Shown one piece after another: positions 1 through 11,285 of a DNA stretch of 64,000 nt. The number at the start of each line of letters is the position of its first letter. Position 1 is the stretch's first letter. The stretch comes from Isoetes taiwanensis (Eukaryota > Streptophyta > Lycopodiopsida > Isoetales > Isoetaceae). The notes beneath the pieces are model-generated. The model made no database searches. It saw only the letters and a list, made by a program, of their open reading frames with translations, and was not told the DNA's origin. The stretch lies in assembly GCA_021234155.1 (NCBI GenBank), contig JAJEKV010000072.1, positions 6,367,676-6,431,675 of the forward strand, in the 5' to 3' direction. A program made the position numbers and the translations under genes.

Positions 1-133
1 GGCGTAGGAGGAGGTGGGCGGCTTCCAAACACTGAGAAAAGGCACGGGAATATTTGGCCCGAGCATTTTTAATCATCTCTGCATTCAGCACCGCTGCCAT
101 CACCACCATGGTTAGTAACGCATAGCTCTTCAT
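1..133 (-). CDS. N-terminus of a predicted secreted protein, cut by window edge
   Basis: Reading the minus strand from an ATG at 133-131 gives 44 open codons that run off the left edge. The start MKSYALLTMVVMAAVLNAEM has a short basic N-terminus, a hydrophobic core and a small-residue site near LNA, as in a eukaryotic signal peptide. The next residues, about KNARAKYSRAFSQCLEAAH, are hydrophilic. I do not recognise the family. The start is chosen as the first ATG before the hydrophobic core. A chance ORF is possible because only 133 bases are visible. Confidence 0.4.
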   Translation of the reverse strand, partial: MKSYALLTMVVMAAVLNAEMIKNARAKYSRAFSQCLEAAHLLLR

Positions 134-484
134 TTTATGCCCTTTGATTTGGAATGAAGAATAGAATGACGGAAGCAAAGATTTAAGCAGGCTTCAATAA
201 GGCATGCATTGGCACTAGCATGTGTCCCGTGGAGTATTTTTCGAACATGGCGTGCCGCCTTTGGAAAGATATCTCCTGAACATGACAAGTAAGTCTCTTT
301 TACATATGGTCTCCATGATAGCCTAGTTCAATATGCTTATGTATTGTTGATAATATACAATATGCCATATCCCATTCCATTTAAAATTAAGACAAAGATT
401 ATGGCCTAATTCCCACTAAGTGCCGGCTTTAAAATTAACATAGACATTATGCCCTCTTGAGCAGTAGATAGGCACTTTAGCAAA

Positions 485-857
485 CCAAAGACAAAACGCT
501 GAGCAAGAAATTGCTTCATGCTTTTGTACACTTCCTTCTTCTCGATTCAAGGTTTTGTACTTTTGAATCAAATGCTTTGATAGCGAAAGTAAAACTTCCC
601 GCTAGGAAATGAAGAACCATTATAGGCACCAAAGAAACCCTTTTATCGTAAACAACTCAGATTTCGATAAACAACACAAACCAAGACAAAACGCTGAGCG
701 CAGCCCGTTTCATGCTTTTTGTACACTTCCTCTTTCTGATTCAAGGTTTTGTACTTTGGAATCAATGCTTTGGATAGCGAAAAGTAAAACTTCCTCGCTA
801 GGGAAATGAAGAACCATTATAGGCACCAAAGCCGAAACCCCGCTTATCGTAAACCTT
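485..857. repeat. Tandem direct repeat, two units of about 196 and 177 bp
   Basis: Unit 1 starts near 485 and unit 2 near 681, both with 'agacaaaacgctgagc', and both run through 'aagaaccattataggcacca' to a 'tatcgtaaac' end. The copies differ by many single-base changes and small indels, so the duplication is not recent. No protein is conserved between them. Confidence 0.75.
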
Positions 858-1500
858 GATTTTTGTTTTTTGTTTCGGGTCTGAACTTTTCTCATCGGCT
901 ACTTTGCTTGAGGGATTGATGCTTTGAAGAGCTTTTGCCACCATTTGGCCATGTTTGGTGATTGTTGAATGAAGTTAGGGTAATAAGGATGATGCGGCTT
1001 TTAAATTGAAGATGGCTTAAAGGCCAAGTAAATATGAAAGCGTAACTTGGTTTGACCATGCAATAGTGTGTAGGAAGACCCGCAATAGCATTGCAAATCA
1101 TGTTAGATCTACAAATCATGTTAGATCAGATCGTGAGACTACAAATCATGTTAGATTCAATCGTATTTCAAAATATATGCTAATATTTTAATCAATTACA
1201 AATCAGATTCTCGGTCCGTCCATTCATTCAACAGATAAAGATGATTATATTTTCACTTCCAAGATGAATACTATGCCAAGTTATCGTCATCAGCCCGCAA
1301 CCTTGAGTATTTCACTTTTAATGCCATATTTTCCAAATATCTATCCTCAAATGTCTAGGTTTCCAAACTAAAATGGAAAGAAAATGAATTTCTCGCTTTA
1401 TCATTTGAGAAGTCATGTCATGCTGATATATAGGGCGTTGATGAAGACTTTATGTATGTTAACAAATTGATCACCAAAGATTTATAGAAATCTGGTATTG

Positions 1501-2830
1501 TAAACATGACAATAGCACTTTCAAACCAAGCGCCCCAAGAGGGCATTTCTCCATTGTGCCCGGCCAACGCAGATTCGCATGGGCCTCAGAAAAAGATATT
1601 ACATAAAAGTTTTTCTCGAAATCAAAACATGTACCAGCTTCCAACTAGGCATAAATAAAGCATAGTAAGGGCAATGTAAGACAAATAACGATAACATAGA
1701 ACTTAATTTGCCATTTCAAGTGCAAGCTCACCAACCTCTCTCCAAGCAATGAATATTTCACTTGTCACAACCACACTATGTGGTTCAACGACTGAAACAC
1801 GAGATTGTATTATCACAATGAGTAAAAATGACAAATGATAGCTGAATGCCTAGAATTTTACTCATCAAGAACAACTTGTAATCGACCTTTGTTCCGCTTC
1901 AAAGAACCTCATCTTGATGATCCAAACTACCTACATTTTGAGCATGCTTTTTAGAAAGTCACTTTTTGGTCTGATTGGGCTAGCCTAAACATCATGAAAT
2001 GCCAAGATTTTCTATCTTTCGCCATGATGATATGCCACATTAAGTCGCCAACAACAACAATGTAAAGCTTCTCCCGATTCATCACAAACTTCAAGTATTA
2101 TGCAAGGATGTTCACCCATTTTTATGTAACCTATCTTGTATGCATTGTGGAGGGGTTTTTCTTGACCCATTTACCATTTATGTACATGTATGTTCAATAG
2201 GGGGTCTTTTCTTAGAGTTTTTGGCACTAGGCTATCCTAGGTAGATTTTTTTCGAAAGGGGTCAAATTTAGCTTCTTAAAAATTCGTATACGGGTTACAT
2301 ATGAGTGCATCCCCTTGCAACTTCTTTCCTTTCTTCAGGTTACATATGAGTGCATCCCATTGCAACTTCTTCCTTTTCTTCAACCTTGTTGTTTTCAATA
2401 ATGCATTCTAATTCTAAGTATATATCAACTGAATGAGATACAAAGAGTCACATGCAGAACACACAACACAAGGAATGGGCAATTTAAACTTGACAATAGC
2501 ACTTTCAAACCAATATCTCCCAGTATGGCATTTCTCCATTGTGCCCATCAAAGTGCAGACTCGCATGGACCCGCGGTAATAAAGATATTAGTTAAAACGC
2601 TTTTTCGAAATCAAAAATATATACCAGCCTTTCAACCAGGCGTAAAGGGAGCATAGTAAGGGTACGAAGACAATTGACATAGAAAGTAATTTGCCCATTC
2701 AAGTGCAAGCTTTGCCTCAACTTCTCTCTCCAAACAATGAATGTTTCATTTGTCACAACCTCACCATGTGGTTCAACTTCTGAAGGCAATAGATCATATT
2801 ATCACTATGAGTCAAAATGACAAATGACAT
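1501..2830. repeat. Direct repeat pair of about 340 bp (1501-1840 and 2486-2830)
   Basis: Both copies begin near 'tgacaatagcactttcaaac' and run in the same order through 'catttctccattgtgccc' and 'catagtaaggg' to 'atgacaaatga'. Spacing is about 985 bp. By eye they are about 80 percent identical with small indels. No coding potential is shared, so this is probably an old segmental duplication or two copies of an unrecognised repeat. Confidence 0.7.
2293..2382. repeat. Two-copy 45-bp tandem repeat
   Basis: The sequence 'ggttacatatgagtgcatcc' followed by about 25 pyrimidine-rich bases occurs at about 2293 and again at 2338, head to tail. Confidence 0.75.
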
Positions 2831-2929
2831 AATCGACCCCCAAGTTTTGGTCCATCGTTGAAAACTCTAGTTTTTTTCTAGGTCCACATGTACTTTATTC
2901 AGAGGTCACAAAAAAGTCTACATGCGGAT

Positions 2930-3210
2930 CCGTGGTGGTGTGGTTTTATTGATTTGGTGGTGTTTTTAAGTGGATTGTGGAACGCTCATCGCTGTTTTTT
3001 AAGGAACCGGGTTTTGTGTTTTAGGAGGTGTGATTCTTTAAGGATATATGCTTTTTTCTTAAAATAACTATGGTTTTTGTTTTTTGAGGTGGAGTTGTTT
3101 TTAAGAAGGTGTAGTTTTGTAGGGTGTGGTTTATAAGTGTAGTTTTTAAGGAGGTGTCGTTTCGTGAAGTATGCTTTAAAGTGATATGATTTCTTAAGGT
3201 TTTATAGATA
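2930..3210. repeat. GT/purine-rich degenerate minisatellite
   Basis: Loosely repeated units of the type 'aaggtgtggttttt' with G, T and A biased to one strand. The opposite strand translates to Lys/Thr/Asn-rich low-complexity sequence, which I take as an artefact of the composition. Confidence 0.5.
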
Positions 3211-4982
3211 ATTTTGTAAGCACCACCATACAATCATTGCCCTACTCTCATCCATATGACTCACCATGAAATATCCATGTTGTCATTACATCCCTTGTGT
3301 CAAAATGTTCTCATCCATATGAAGATCCCAAATTGAATTGAGTTGAATTGAACATTAACATCCATGCGGACTAACAAGTCTACCAGACCCAATTACCTCC
3401 ATGGTGGGGAAGTCGGCCATCCATCGCCAGATGTTGACCTGAAACCTGGCACTTGGATCAACCTTAGTGGATTTTACTTGGTTAAAACCTTCAGGTTGCT
3501 TAAGGCAACCAATCTTTTGTGCAAAATTTGCAAATGGCATCAATTACATTAGATCCCTAAAGCAAAATGAGGTAGTTACACTTAGATCTGAATATCCCGA
3601 AATAAGGTAAATCTTTTTAATTTGGAGGACCAATCGAGAAAAGTTGTATTTAGATGTGGGAAAAAAATTCGCTCAACTTGGATATGGGATGATTCAGAAA
3701 ATCGGGTTCAAAGTTGGAAGAAAATTTGGCCAGTGCATTTCCCTGAGACAAAACAAGGTCTGCACACTCAAATCATGATATCTCATGTTTTACTAGCATT
3801 TTTGGATTATCTTTGAAATATCTATCGAGAAAAAGTTGTAGGAACATGTGGGAAAAAATTTTGGCTTGATTTAGACTTGATGATGGAGAAAATGAGTTCA
3901 AAGTGGATCAAAGATTCTCGCTGAACTATCATAGAAAACCATATTATCATATTTTATTCTATGCTTGAAATGTTGATGCATCATCGGATAATAATGCATT
4001 AACCCCCTCAATCTCTTCCTCGTCCTCCTCTTTTACATCCATTGCTTTCAAGCATCTTTCTCTATGGTCCAAAACAAAGAAGCATATATGCCCCAATCAC
4101 ACCCCTGTGGTAGTCAAAAATTCAAAGAAGTGTATAAGCTTTCATACCATGTTTAGCACGCTAATGTGGCATATGATGAATAAAGGAAGTAGCACATGTG
4201 CCTCATCCTCTACAAAACCAAGCCTCACATGTTTGAAGCCCTCCGTGACAAAAAAACCGACGAGGTCTTCAAGGTGTTTTCTCATTTGTATGCTCATAAA
4301 ACATGTATTTCTATTCTCTTCTATTAGACTTGTCCTTATCCTTCGCCATCCTTGTTCCATGCCGAAGCACCAAAAATCTCTTCAGCCAATCCTCATAAAG
4401 TCATGGTATCAAGTGCTCTATTGCCGAAAGCAATTTTGAGTGATTGTAAAAAAAAATCAAGTATCATTTCAGCCACTTCACCTCCTCCGCCATAGAAACC
4501 CTCCATGCAAGCAAAGACCTTGTTTTGTCAAACTAAGGACAAATTGCTCATAACTATTCCTTTTTGCAACTATTGACTATACAATTTTGAGTTGATTGTG
4601 AAAACATGATTCAATTATGTAGCCACTTTACATACCGCCAATTTCTACGAAATGCTCATCTTCCTTCTCCACTTCACTCCCTCAAATACATCGATGTATT
4701 ATAAGTGTGTCCATTTCATGGTTGTCACATGGAATCGGTTTATACGCAAGAACGCCGGGCACCCATTACTAGTGACCATTAAAACATAATATTCTATGGT
4801 ATTACTTGGACCTTTGGTTGTTTGAGCTATGAGCTTCATAAACATAAGTGTGCTTCAACACTTTTAATTGTTAAAGATCTAGTGAAGTTGTTTTGACATT
4901 TGAATGGTGAAAGAAGATTGATTCAATAATTCTTCTTGAAGTGGTTGAATTGTATTAACAAGTGTTTAAATTTCTCACGGCC

Positions 4983-5017
4983 ATGGAGGGCAACCCTTCG
5001 TGCGCAGCACCTTGTTT
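4983..5017. repeat. 35-bp sequence shared with 50056-50090
   Basis: 'atggagggcaaccct' followed by 'gtgcgcagcaccttgttt' occurs here and about 45 kb away with one mismatch. It sits just upstream of the large tandem duplication. It may be the end of a dispersed repeat family. Confidence 0.6.
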
Positions 5018-5020
5018 CCC

Positions 5021-6875
5021 TTAGTGTCTTTTTGAGGAAAAAAAAACATTGGTCTCTCTCTCTATGCCGTCATAGGCACAACACTTTTTAAAAATTGTCT
5101 TTGCTTATGCCACCATGGGCACATCTCTTTTTTTCATTTTCCCTTTTTTTCTTTGGAACGAAAATTGTTTTTGCCTATGTAAGTATAGGCACAAATATAA
5201 TGTCTGTTTCTAGAAGCATCTACACTCTCCTACATTTTATTTTATCATGTCTTTTGGTTGTATCATTAAATACGGAAGGTTTTAGCTAGACTCGTCATTG
5301 TTGCCTTGGCTTTATTTGCACCTGAGCCACCACTGCATAACTTGCAGACCATATACCCCCTCAAAAAGAAAGAAAAAGCGGAACGACGATTTCTAGATAA
5401 CTTGTTTGTCGCTTTGTACATCATGTTATGCTTTTGTAGTTTAGATCTTTTTGTCTAATCAAGGTGCTATGCGCCAAGATAGGTTTATGTTATTTTTATC
5501 GCACGAATGACATGTTTGACAACCTTGTTTGCGCTTTTTATAATGATGTGTATAAATTAATGTCATCATGTCTTACAAAAACCTTCATATGAACTTTTTC
5601 AAAGTGTGGTTCTTATATCATTTATGTACTCTATTTCTTTTTATCTAGTTTTCTAAAAGAAGCTAAATTTGTTAAAATTATTTTAGTAAAATGACCCTTC
5701 AAATGGAAATTTTATTTTAAAATATGTTAATTTTCTTCTTTTGACCCCTCCAAAATAGCACCACACTCCTACGAAATAGGGCCTTTTTTAAAGTTTGAGG
5801 CCAAAACTAGCATATTTTAGGGAATCTTAGGGAATATTCTTTTATTAGTGCAACTACAGGTCATTAGTGCATTTGCTAGGTCACCTTGTTTATAGCCTAG
5901 ATCAAAGCCTACCGCCATATCACACGAACATCCAGGAAGAAACTGGATCAAACCCTAGTGACTTTTTGAGGGAAAAAAACATTGGTCTCTCTCTCTATGC
6001 CGTCATAGGCACAACACTTTTTAAAAATTGTCTTTGCTTATGCCACCATGGGCACGTCTCTTTTTTTCATTTTCCTGTTTTTCTTTTGGAACGAAAATTG
6101 GTTTTTGCCTATGTAAGTATAGGCACAAATATAATGTCTGTTTCCAGAAGCATCTACACTCTCCTACATTTTATTTTATCATGTCTTTTGGTTGTATCAT
6201 TAAAAATTTTATTTAATGTTATAGCAAGTACGGAAGGTTTTAGCTAGACTCGTCATTGTTGCCTTGGCTTTATTTCCACCTGAGCCGCCACTGCATAACT
6301 TGCAGACCATATACCCCCTCAAAAATAAAGAAAAAGCGGAACGGCGATTTCTAGATGACTTGTTTGCTGCACTTGTACATCATGTTGAGTTTTGTAGTTT
6401 AGATCTTTTTTGTCTAATCAAGATGCTATGCGCGCATAGGCTTATGTTACTTTTATCGTACGAATGACATGTTTGACAATGTATAAATTAATGTCATCAT
6501 GTCTTACAAAAAACCTTCATAATGGTTCTTATATCATTTATGTACTCTATTTCTTTTTATCTAGTTTTCTAAAAGAAGCTAAATTTGTTAAAATTATTTT
6601 AGTAAAATGACCCTTCAAATGGAAATTTTATTTTAAAATATGTTAATTTTCTTCTTTTGACCCCTCCAAAATAGCACCACACTCCTACGAAATAGGGCCT
6701 TTTTTAAAGTTTGAGGCCAAAACTAGCATATTTTTAGGGAATCTTAGGGAATATTCTTTTATTAGTGCAACTACAGGTCATTAGTGCATTTGCTAGGTCA
6801 CCTTGTTTATAGCCTAGATCAAAGCCTACCGCCATATCACACGAACATCCAGGAAGAAACTGGATCAAACCCTAC
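5021..6875. repeat. Large tandem duplication, unit about 0.93 kb
   Basis: Copy 1 (about 5021-5957) and copy 2 (about 5958-6875) lie head to tail; 'cattggtctctctctctatg' occurs at 5047 and 5980, a period of 933 bp. Both contain 'aggcacaacactttttaaaa' and the 'tagggaatctta' motif, and both end in 'ctggatcaaaccct'. Divergence is low, with a few substitutions and indels, for example a segment near 5520-5590 shortened in copy 2. The open frames inside are not protein-like. The inner part resembles the right terminal region of the 15776-23749 transposon around 'gggaatcttnnnggaatatt', so a related element may underlie it. Confidence 0.8.
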
Positions 6876-6906
6876 TGCCATCGCTCGCAGGTAATTTCAA
6901 TAAAAT

Positions 6907-7060
6907 TTTTTTACGTTTTATAAAAATCGTTTATAAGTTTTACGGGGGTAAATACCTCGGCGCTACCAGGCTCTCTGCCGCTCGCCCTCGCCTCGCCTAG
7001 CTGCTGAAGTATTTATCCCCGTAAAAACCTATAAACAATTTTTATATAATACGTAGAAAA
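6907..7060. repeat. Foldback (inverted repeat) with a GC-rich loop
   Basis: The left arm (about 6907-6955, ending 'acgggggtaaatac') and right arm (about 7009-7060, starting 'gtatttatccccgtaaaa') are reverse complements over about 48 bp with few mismatches. They flank a 53-bp loop that is strikingly GC-rich compared with the arms. It is compatible with a small foldback MITE or a long hairpin transcript. No target-site duplication was established. Confidence 0.7.
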
Positions 7061-7205
7061 CAATTTAATTGACCATTCACGGAGGAGGTTATCCACATGG
7101 ATTAAAACCCTAATAGGGCAAATTTGCTTCTGCATGTATACCGCCCAAGTTCAGGAATGCTTTCTTGAAATCTTGTTTTCACGTTCTTTATCCCATTTAT
7201 TTTAG

Positions 7206-7367
7206 ACGCAATATGAGAGAAAGCGGGATTGAAGCTTGCTCATGATGCTACAGGGTTTACAAAGATTTTTTCCAGTGCTTGGCAGTCAGGCGATGGAGTA
7301 ACAGCCTCCAGTATTTCGCATCATGGGTCTGCTTCTGCTATGTTAACCGTTGCTAAGCAGCCTTCAG
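7206..7367 (+). CDS. Possible isolated exon of an unrecognised gene
   Basis: A pyrimidine-rich 'tttattttag' acceptor precedes, and 'cagccttcag|gtatgc' resembles a donor. Between them one frame is open from 7217 and reads EKAGLKLAHDATGFTKIFSS and onward with balanced composition, unlike the surrounding AT-rich noise. I do not recognise the peptide, and the frame is closed by TGA just upstream at 7214-7216, so the true 5' splice junction is unsettled. No partner exons were found. Confidence 0.3.
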
Positions 7368-9643
7368 GTATGCCAATTTTGACATGATTTTGCCATCATA
7401 GCTTTTGATGATAAGAAACTTCATCTTGTTTGCTACGTTATATTCCTTACCTTTGTGCACAGCGCCGGTTTATCGCTCGAGCCTTGTAAGGTTGCTGGTT
7501 TTGAAACTTTTATTGTAAAGTTGTTTATAGTTCGTCACGGGAAGAAAGCTAGGTAATCGTTTGAGTCCATAGAGTATCTTAATGATCACATTTTGCTTGT
7601 GTGAATGATATGCATGTAATCTTATGTCTTGTTTAATTTCTTGCTGCACTCATTTCTAATTTATGCTTCATGCTAGAGTGGCTTAGCCTGATGCATGTAT
7701 TTTACATTCCACTTCATTGATTTTATCGTTGTATACTGTTGATAGGTTGCTGAGACTTCTAGCATGCAATTTTAGAATTAAGTGTTGTTGGATTACATAT
7801 TGTATTAGGTTGCTGAGGGGAGCAGCACTCTTATAGCGTGGAATTTTCAGAATTGGATAAGAAGATCCTTGGCATTGTCTACATACATCATTGCAAATGC
7901 AGAGGTAAAATGAATTATTTACTATTTCACTAGCCAGCAAGGCTAGAATTTGCATAAAATTTGCATAGAGTTGATAGTTGCACTCGAAATAAATAAAAGG
8001 ACAGGTTTTCTATTATACTAGTCTGCCTTTCTCTGTATTTTCTTGTATGCAATGTAATAATTTCTGAACCTGGGCAAAAGTTAAGCTCATCATTTTTTGT
8101 AGCTATTTGCTTTGCTTATATACCTTCTATGTCTCTGCCATTGCCAATGCGTAGAGTCACGTTCTTGAATCGTAGTAAACTTAAACCAAAGCTAGCAATA
8201 ATCATTTCCTCGCATTTGCTGCTTGCCCTAAAGCCTTGTTATCGTCCTTTTTCCCTGAGCATTCACAAGAATTCTGAGTTTATGCCGGTGTGGCTACTGC
8301 CATGATGTCTGCAGACCTGCCATTCTATTACTATATCTTTATAGATAAAGAAATAAAAACAGTTGTAGTTGGAATAAAAAGAAATGAAAGGAAACTAGAA
8401 TTTATGTCTTTATTTGAAAAATATTTAAGTGTTGACAAGGAATTGAGCACTGAATTTGCATTGTCAGCATGTATGTGTGCTCGCATGCTTTCATGGAAGC
8501 AAGCGGAATCTTTTTTTTTTTACTATGTTTTGGAGCTTCTGTCATCTTTTTACAGTAAACCATAGAGGATCTTGTTCATATTGGGTAGATTGTTATCATT
8601 TTGATTCTACTGTATTTGCTTTTAATTGAAGATCTTTTATGCCGGTATATCTAAATGATGTCTTGACAATCAATAGTTTGTGATATTTTGTATAGGGACG
8701 AGATTCTAGAGTTTAATTTTGTATAAGGACGAGATTGCAGAGTTCAATGATGATATATAGTTTGTATAGGGATGGGTCAATTGGAATTATCAGGGTTCAA
8801 ATCCCTGAGCACTCTTTATATGCACTAATATGCATCTATATAGTTTATTAGATATTCGATATCAATTCTCATTGCTTTACAACCAGATGTTTTAGTGAAA
8901 TAAACTCCTTTTGAGATTAACAATAAAATGTCAATATGATATGGAATCAACAATTATTAATTTGTTGTATAAACTTATACCAATTTATGCTTTAAAATAA
9001 CAATGGAAAATTAACGATTTTTTGCAAAAACTAACCCCACTCACGTAATAGAAAACATTAAGAATTGGATGGAGAAACTTATAACAATTATTATCTTAAA
9101 AGAAGACAACAGTTTTCAAGTTGACCATACCTTATTACATTTATTCAGTTATGCCCTCGGACACACACTTGACATGTATATATACATTGATGTATATTTG
9201 TATAATTTGACAAAGATTCTTATTATCGCCACCGGTTTTCCCTCGAAAATCCTTGGTCGGGTTTTTTAACCCTGACAATAAGTTTCTTTAGGCCTCTTAT
9301 GGGTCCCATAGGCGATTGGCCTCAATTGGGCGATAAAAAAAAAATCATTCTCATTCTCATTCTCATTTATGAAACTAATATTAATTGCATTGTCAAAAAC
9401 AACCATCTTGCCTTGTTAGGCAAACCATTAAGCCTTATTCTGAGGCTATCTAGGTAATGTTACTTGTGATTGTCCCAAGAACAAATGTGTGTGTCCTCAT
9501 TACTGCATCCCACGAGCTCATCCTCATCATCATAATCACTAACTTGGCTGTCTATATATATGACAGCATCAACACCAACACCTGGACAAAAGCTTGTCTG
9601 CTCATGTTCAAGCACATCCTCCACAACTGCATCATGCTCATGT
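7368..9643. other. Gene-free AT-rich stretch
   Basis: I see no convincing gene here. It contains a tRNA-like T-arm at 8791 and a short (CATTCT)n run near 9350. The open frames near 8290 and 9069 have ordinary chance composition. Confidence 0.5.
8791..8807 (+). repeat. tRNA-like T-arm / B-box remnant
   Basis: 'cagggttcaaatccctg' forms a 5-bp stem with a 7-base loop matching the tRNA T-arm, and contains the RNA polymerase III B-box GGTTCAAATCC. 'gggtcaattgg' about 15 bases upstream resembles an A-box. The arms are too close together and no acceptor stem is present, so this is not a tRNA gene; a SINE remnant is likelier. Confidence 0.35.
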
Positions 9644-11285
9644 TTATAAGGCACATCTCCACAATTGCTTCATAAACATGAGCAGGCTCAACTGCTTAGC
9701 AACAACTAAAAATGGTGTGTGCACAACTGGAATTATTTCAGATCTAGCTAATTTGTCCCTTAGCTTTCTAAGCCTCTCTTTAACCTTTTCTCGTGCATCC
9801 TTAATATTGGCATCCATCTGTCTTGTTTTCCCAAACAATTGAACATCAGTAAACTTGCATTTCCCATTCTGATCAAAGTACTTTGATCTGAACCTAGCAC
9901 TATGCTGCTCATATCTAATGTCACTCCTCTTTTGCAATTCCCTTTCCAATCTTGCATCTGCCCTTCTCTTCATGTCTTGCTGCCTTTTTCTCCAATTGTA
10001 TTTTCTTCCTATTCTCTACATGATTCTTTCTTGCCTTAGCTGCTTCCTTTTGTTTCTCATTAGCATCAATTCGAGCTGCAATCATTTCATCACTAGTCAC
10101 CATTAACCTGCATGCTAGCACCTCGGGAAGCTTGGATCTCCTAGCAACAATTGGTTGATGGCTGGCTTGCTTTGGGGCTGCTGCTGCTGCTGTAGAGACT
10201 GAAGTGGATGGTTGCATGTTCCCAACAGTGGCAAGTGGTTGGAGAATAGGTGTAATATGGGGTGGCATACATATGATTAGCATTGGTGCAGGAAGGGGGT
10301 GGCAGGCCAGCAGCTAGAATTTCTATTGCTACACCTTCATTTAAGAAGCCCGCAACAATATTAGATGTGGTCAATGCTTCACACAAGGATGTGGACACAA
10401 TAGTAGCCATGTCTTCTTTGCTAGGCTCCCCAAACTGTTGACCCCTCATGTAATGGCTCCTATTTCTTTTGAATCTAGTTTTGAAGGGAGAGAAACATGA
10501 CATGTCTAGAGGCTGTAATCTGTGAGAAGTGTGTGTAAGTAGCCTTAGAATATGTAAGCCTATGGTTTTGGCATGTTGAATGGCAGACAAGCTCACATGG
10601 GATCCATGGCATGGGATCCATGGCCATCACAAATTAGATGTGGATTATCAGAAGATATGCCACCATGGACATTGTTTTGAAAGTGTGCAAGCCAGCCATC
10701 AAACAATTCATTTGTAATCCATGCCTTTTTCTGGAAGGCCATGGCAGCTCTAGGTTCACATCCCAACATTAGATTTCTATCCCTCATCCTTTCACCTTTA
10801 AACACGTACAAATTAGGTAGCACATAACCTGCAGCAGATACACATGTGAGAACAATCAGCCACTCTCTATTCTTTGGTATAGTTTGAGTAGCATTTCTTG
10901 CTCCCCTCCTTGCCAAAATTCTCATACATGATCTGCTGCCAGCTTGTATTCTTGTCTCATCACAGTTCCAAATCTTTGGAGCAGTGAACTTAAATTCTGC
11001 TAGCAGCTTCTCTAAGGCACAGTAAAATGCCTCTAGATTATCTGAGTTCATGGCTTTAACCCGCTGAATTTCTACACATTAGGCAGACCTAAGGCTTAGC
11101 TCTGGATGCCTATTTTTGAAGCCTTTCCACCATCCCTTACCGGGCAAGCCATCTTTAAAACCAGTGTTCCTTTTGATGGCCATCTCACTTACCCTCTCCC
11201 TCAGCAGCTCCAATGTGACACCTCTCCCTTCATCAGACAGGAGCTTGCTATTCATGTCAAAGTGTGTTGAGCAACATGGCAACAT
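9644..11285 (-). pseudogene. Tigger/pogo-type (Tc1/mariner superfamily) transposase, decayed
   Basis: The N-terminal part (11285-11079) reads GFKDGLPGKGWWKGFKNRHP, matching the CENP-B/Tc5-like helix-turn-helix. It continues in frame, after one TAA, into a DDE_1 catalytic domain with WNCDETRIQ (first Asp), LICDGHGSH (second Asp) and HTSHRLQPLD (third Asp). The C-terminal third is Lys/Glu/Arg-rich and probably coiled coil. Disabling changes are the TAA near 11084, a 14-bp tandem duplication at 10596-10623 that shifts the frame just after the second Asp, and further frameshifts near 10290 and 9970. Terminal repeats were not found. Such transposases move by cut and paste into TA sites; this copy is dead. 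Confidence 0.88.

Larger units (their letters stand above)
134..4980. other. Gene-free AT-rich stretch with degenerate repeats
   Basis: No ORF here has recognisable protein features or convincing splice-bounded coding sequence. It holds the diverged direct repeats listed separately, a GT-rich simple tract near 2.93-3.21 kb, and a weakly repeated motif around 3620 and 3830 (similar bases after 'cgagaaaa'). The longest open frame, near 4107-4439 plus, is Ser/Lys-rich and looks like chance. Confidence 0.5.

Noticed and set aside
8768-8815. tRNA gene
   Set aside because: Only a T-arm is present; no acceptor stem, D-arm or anticodon arm can be built.
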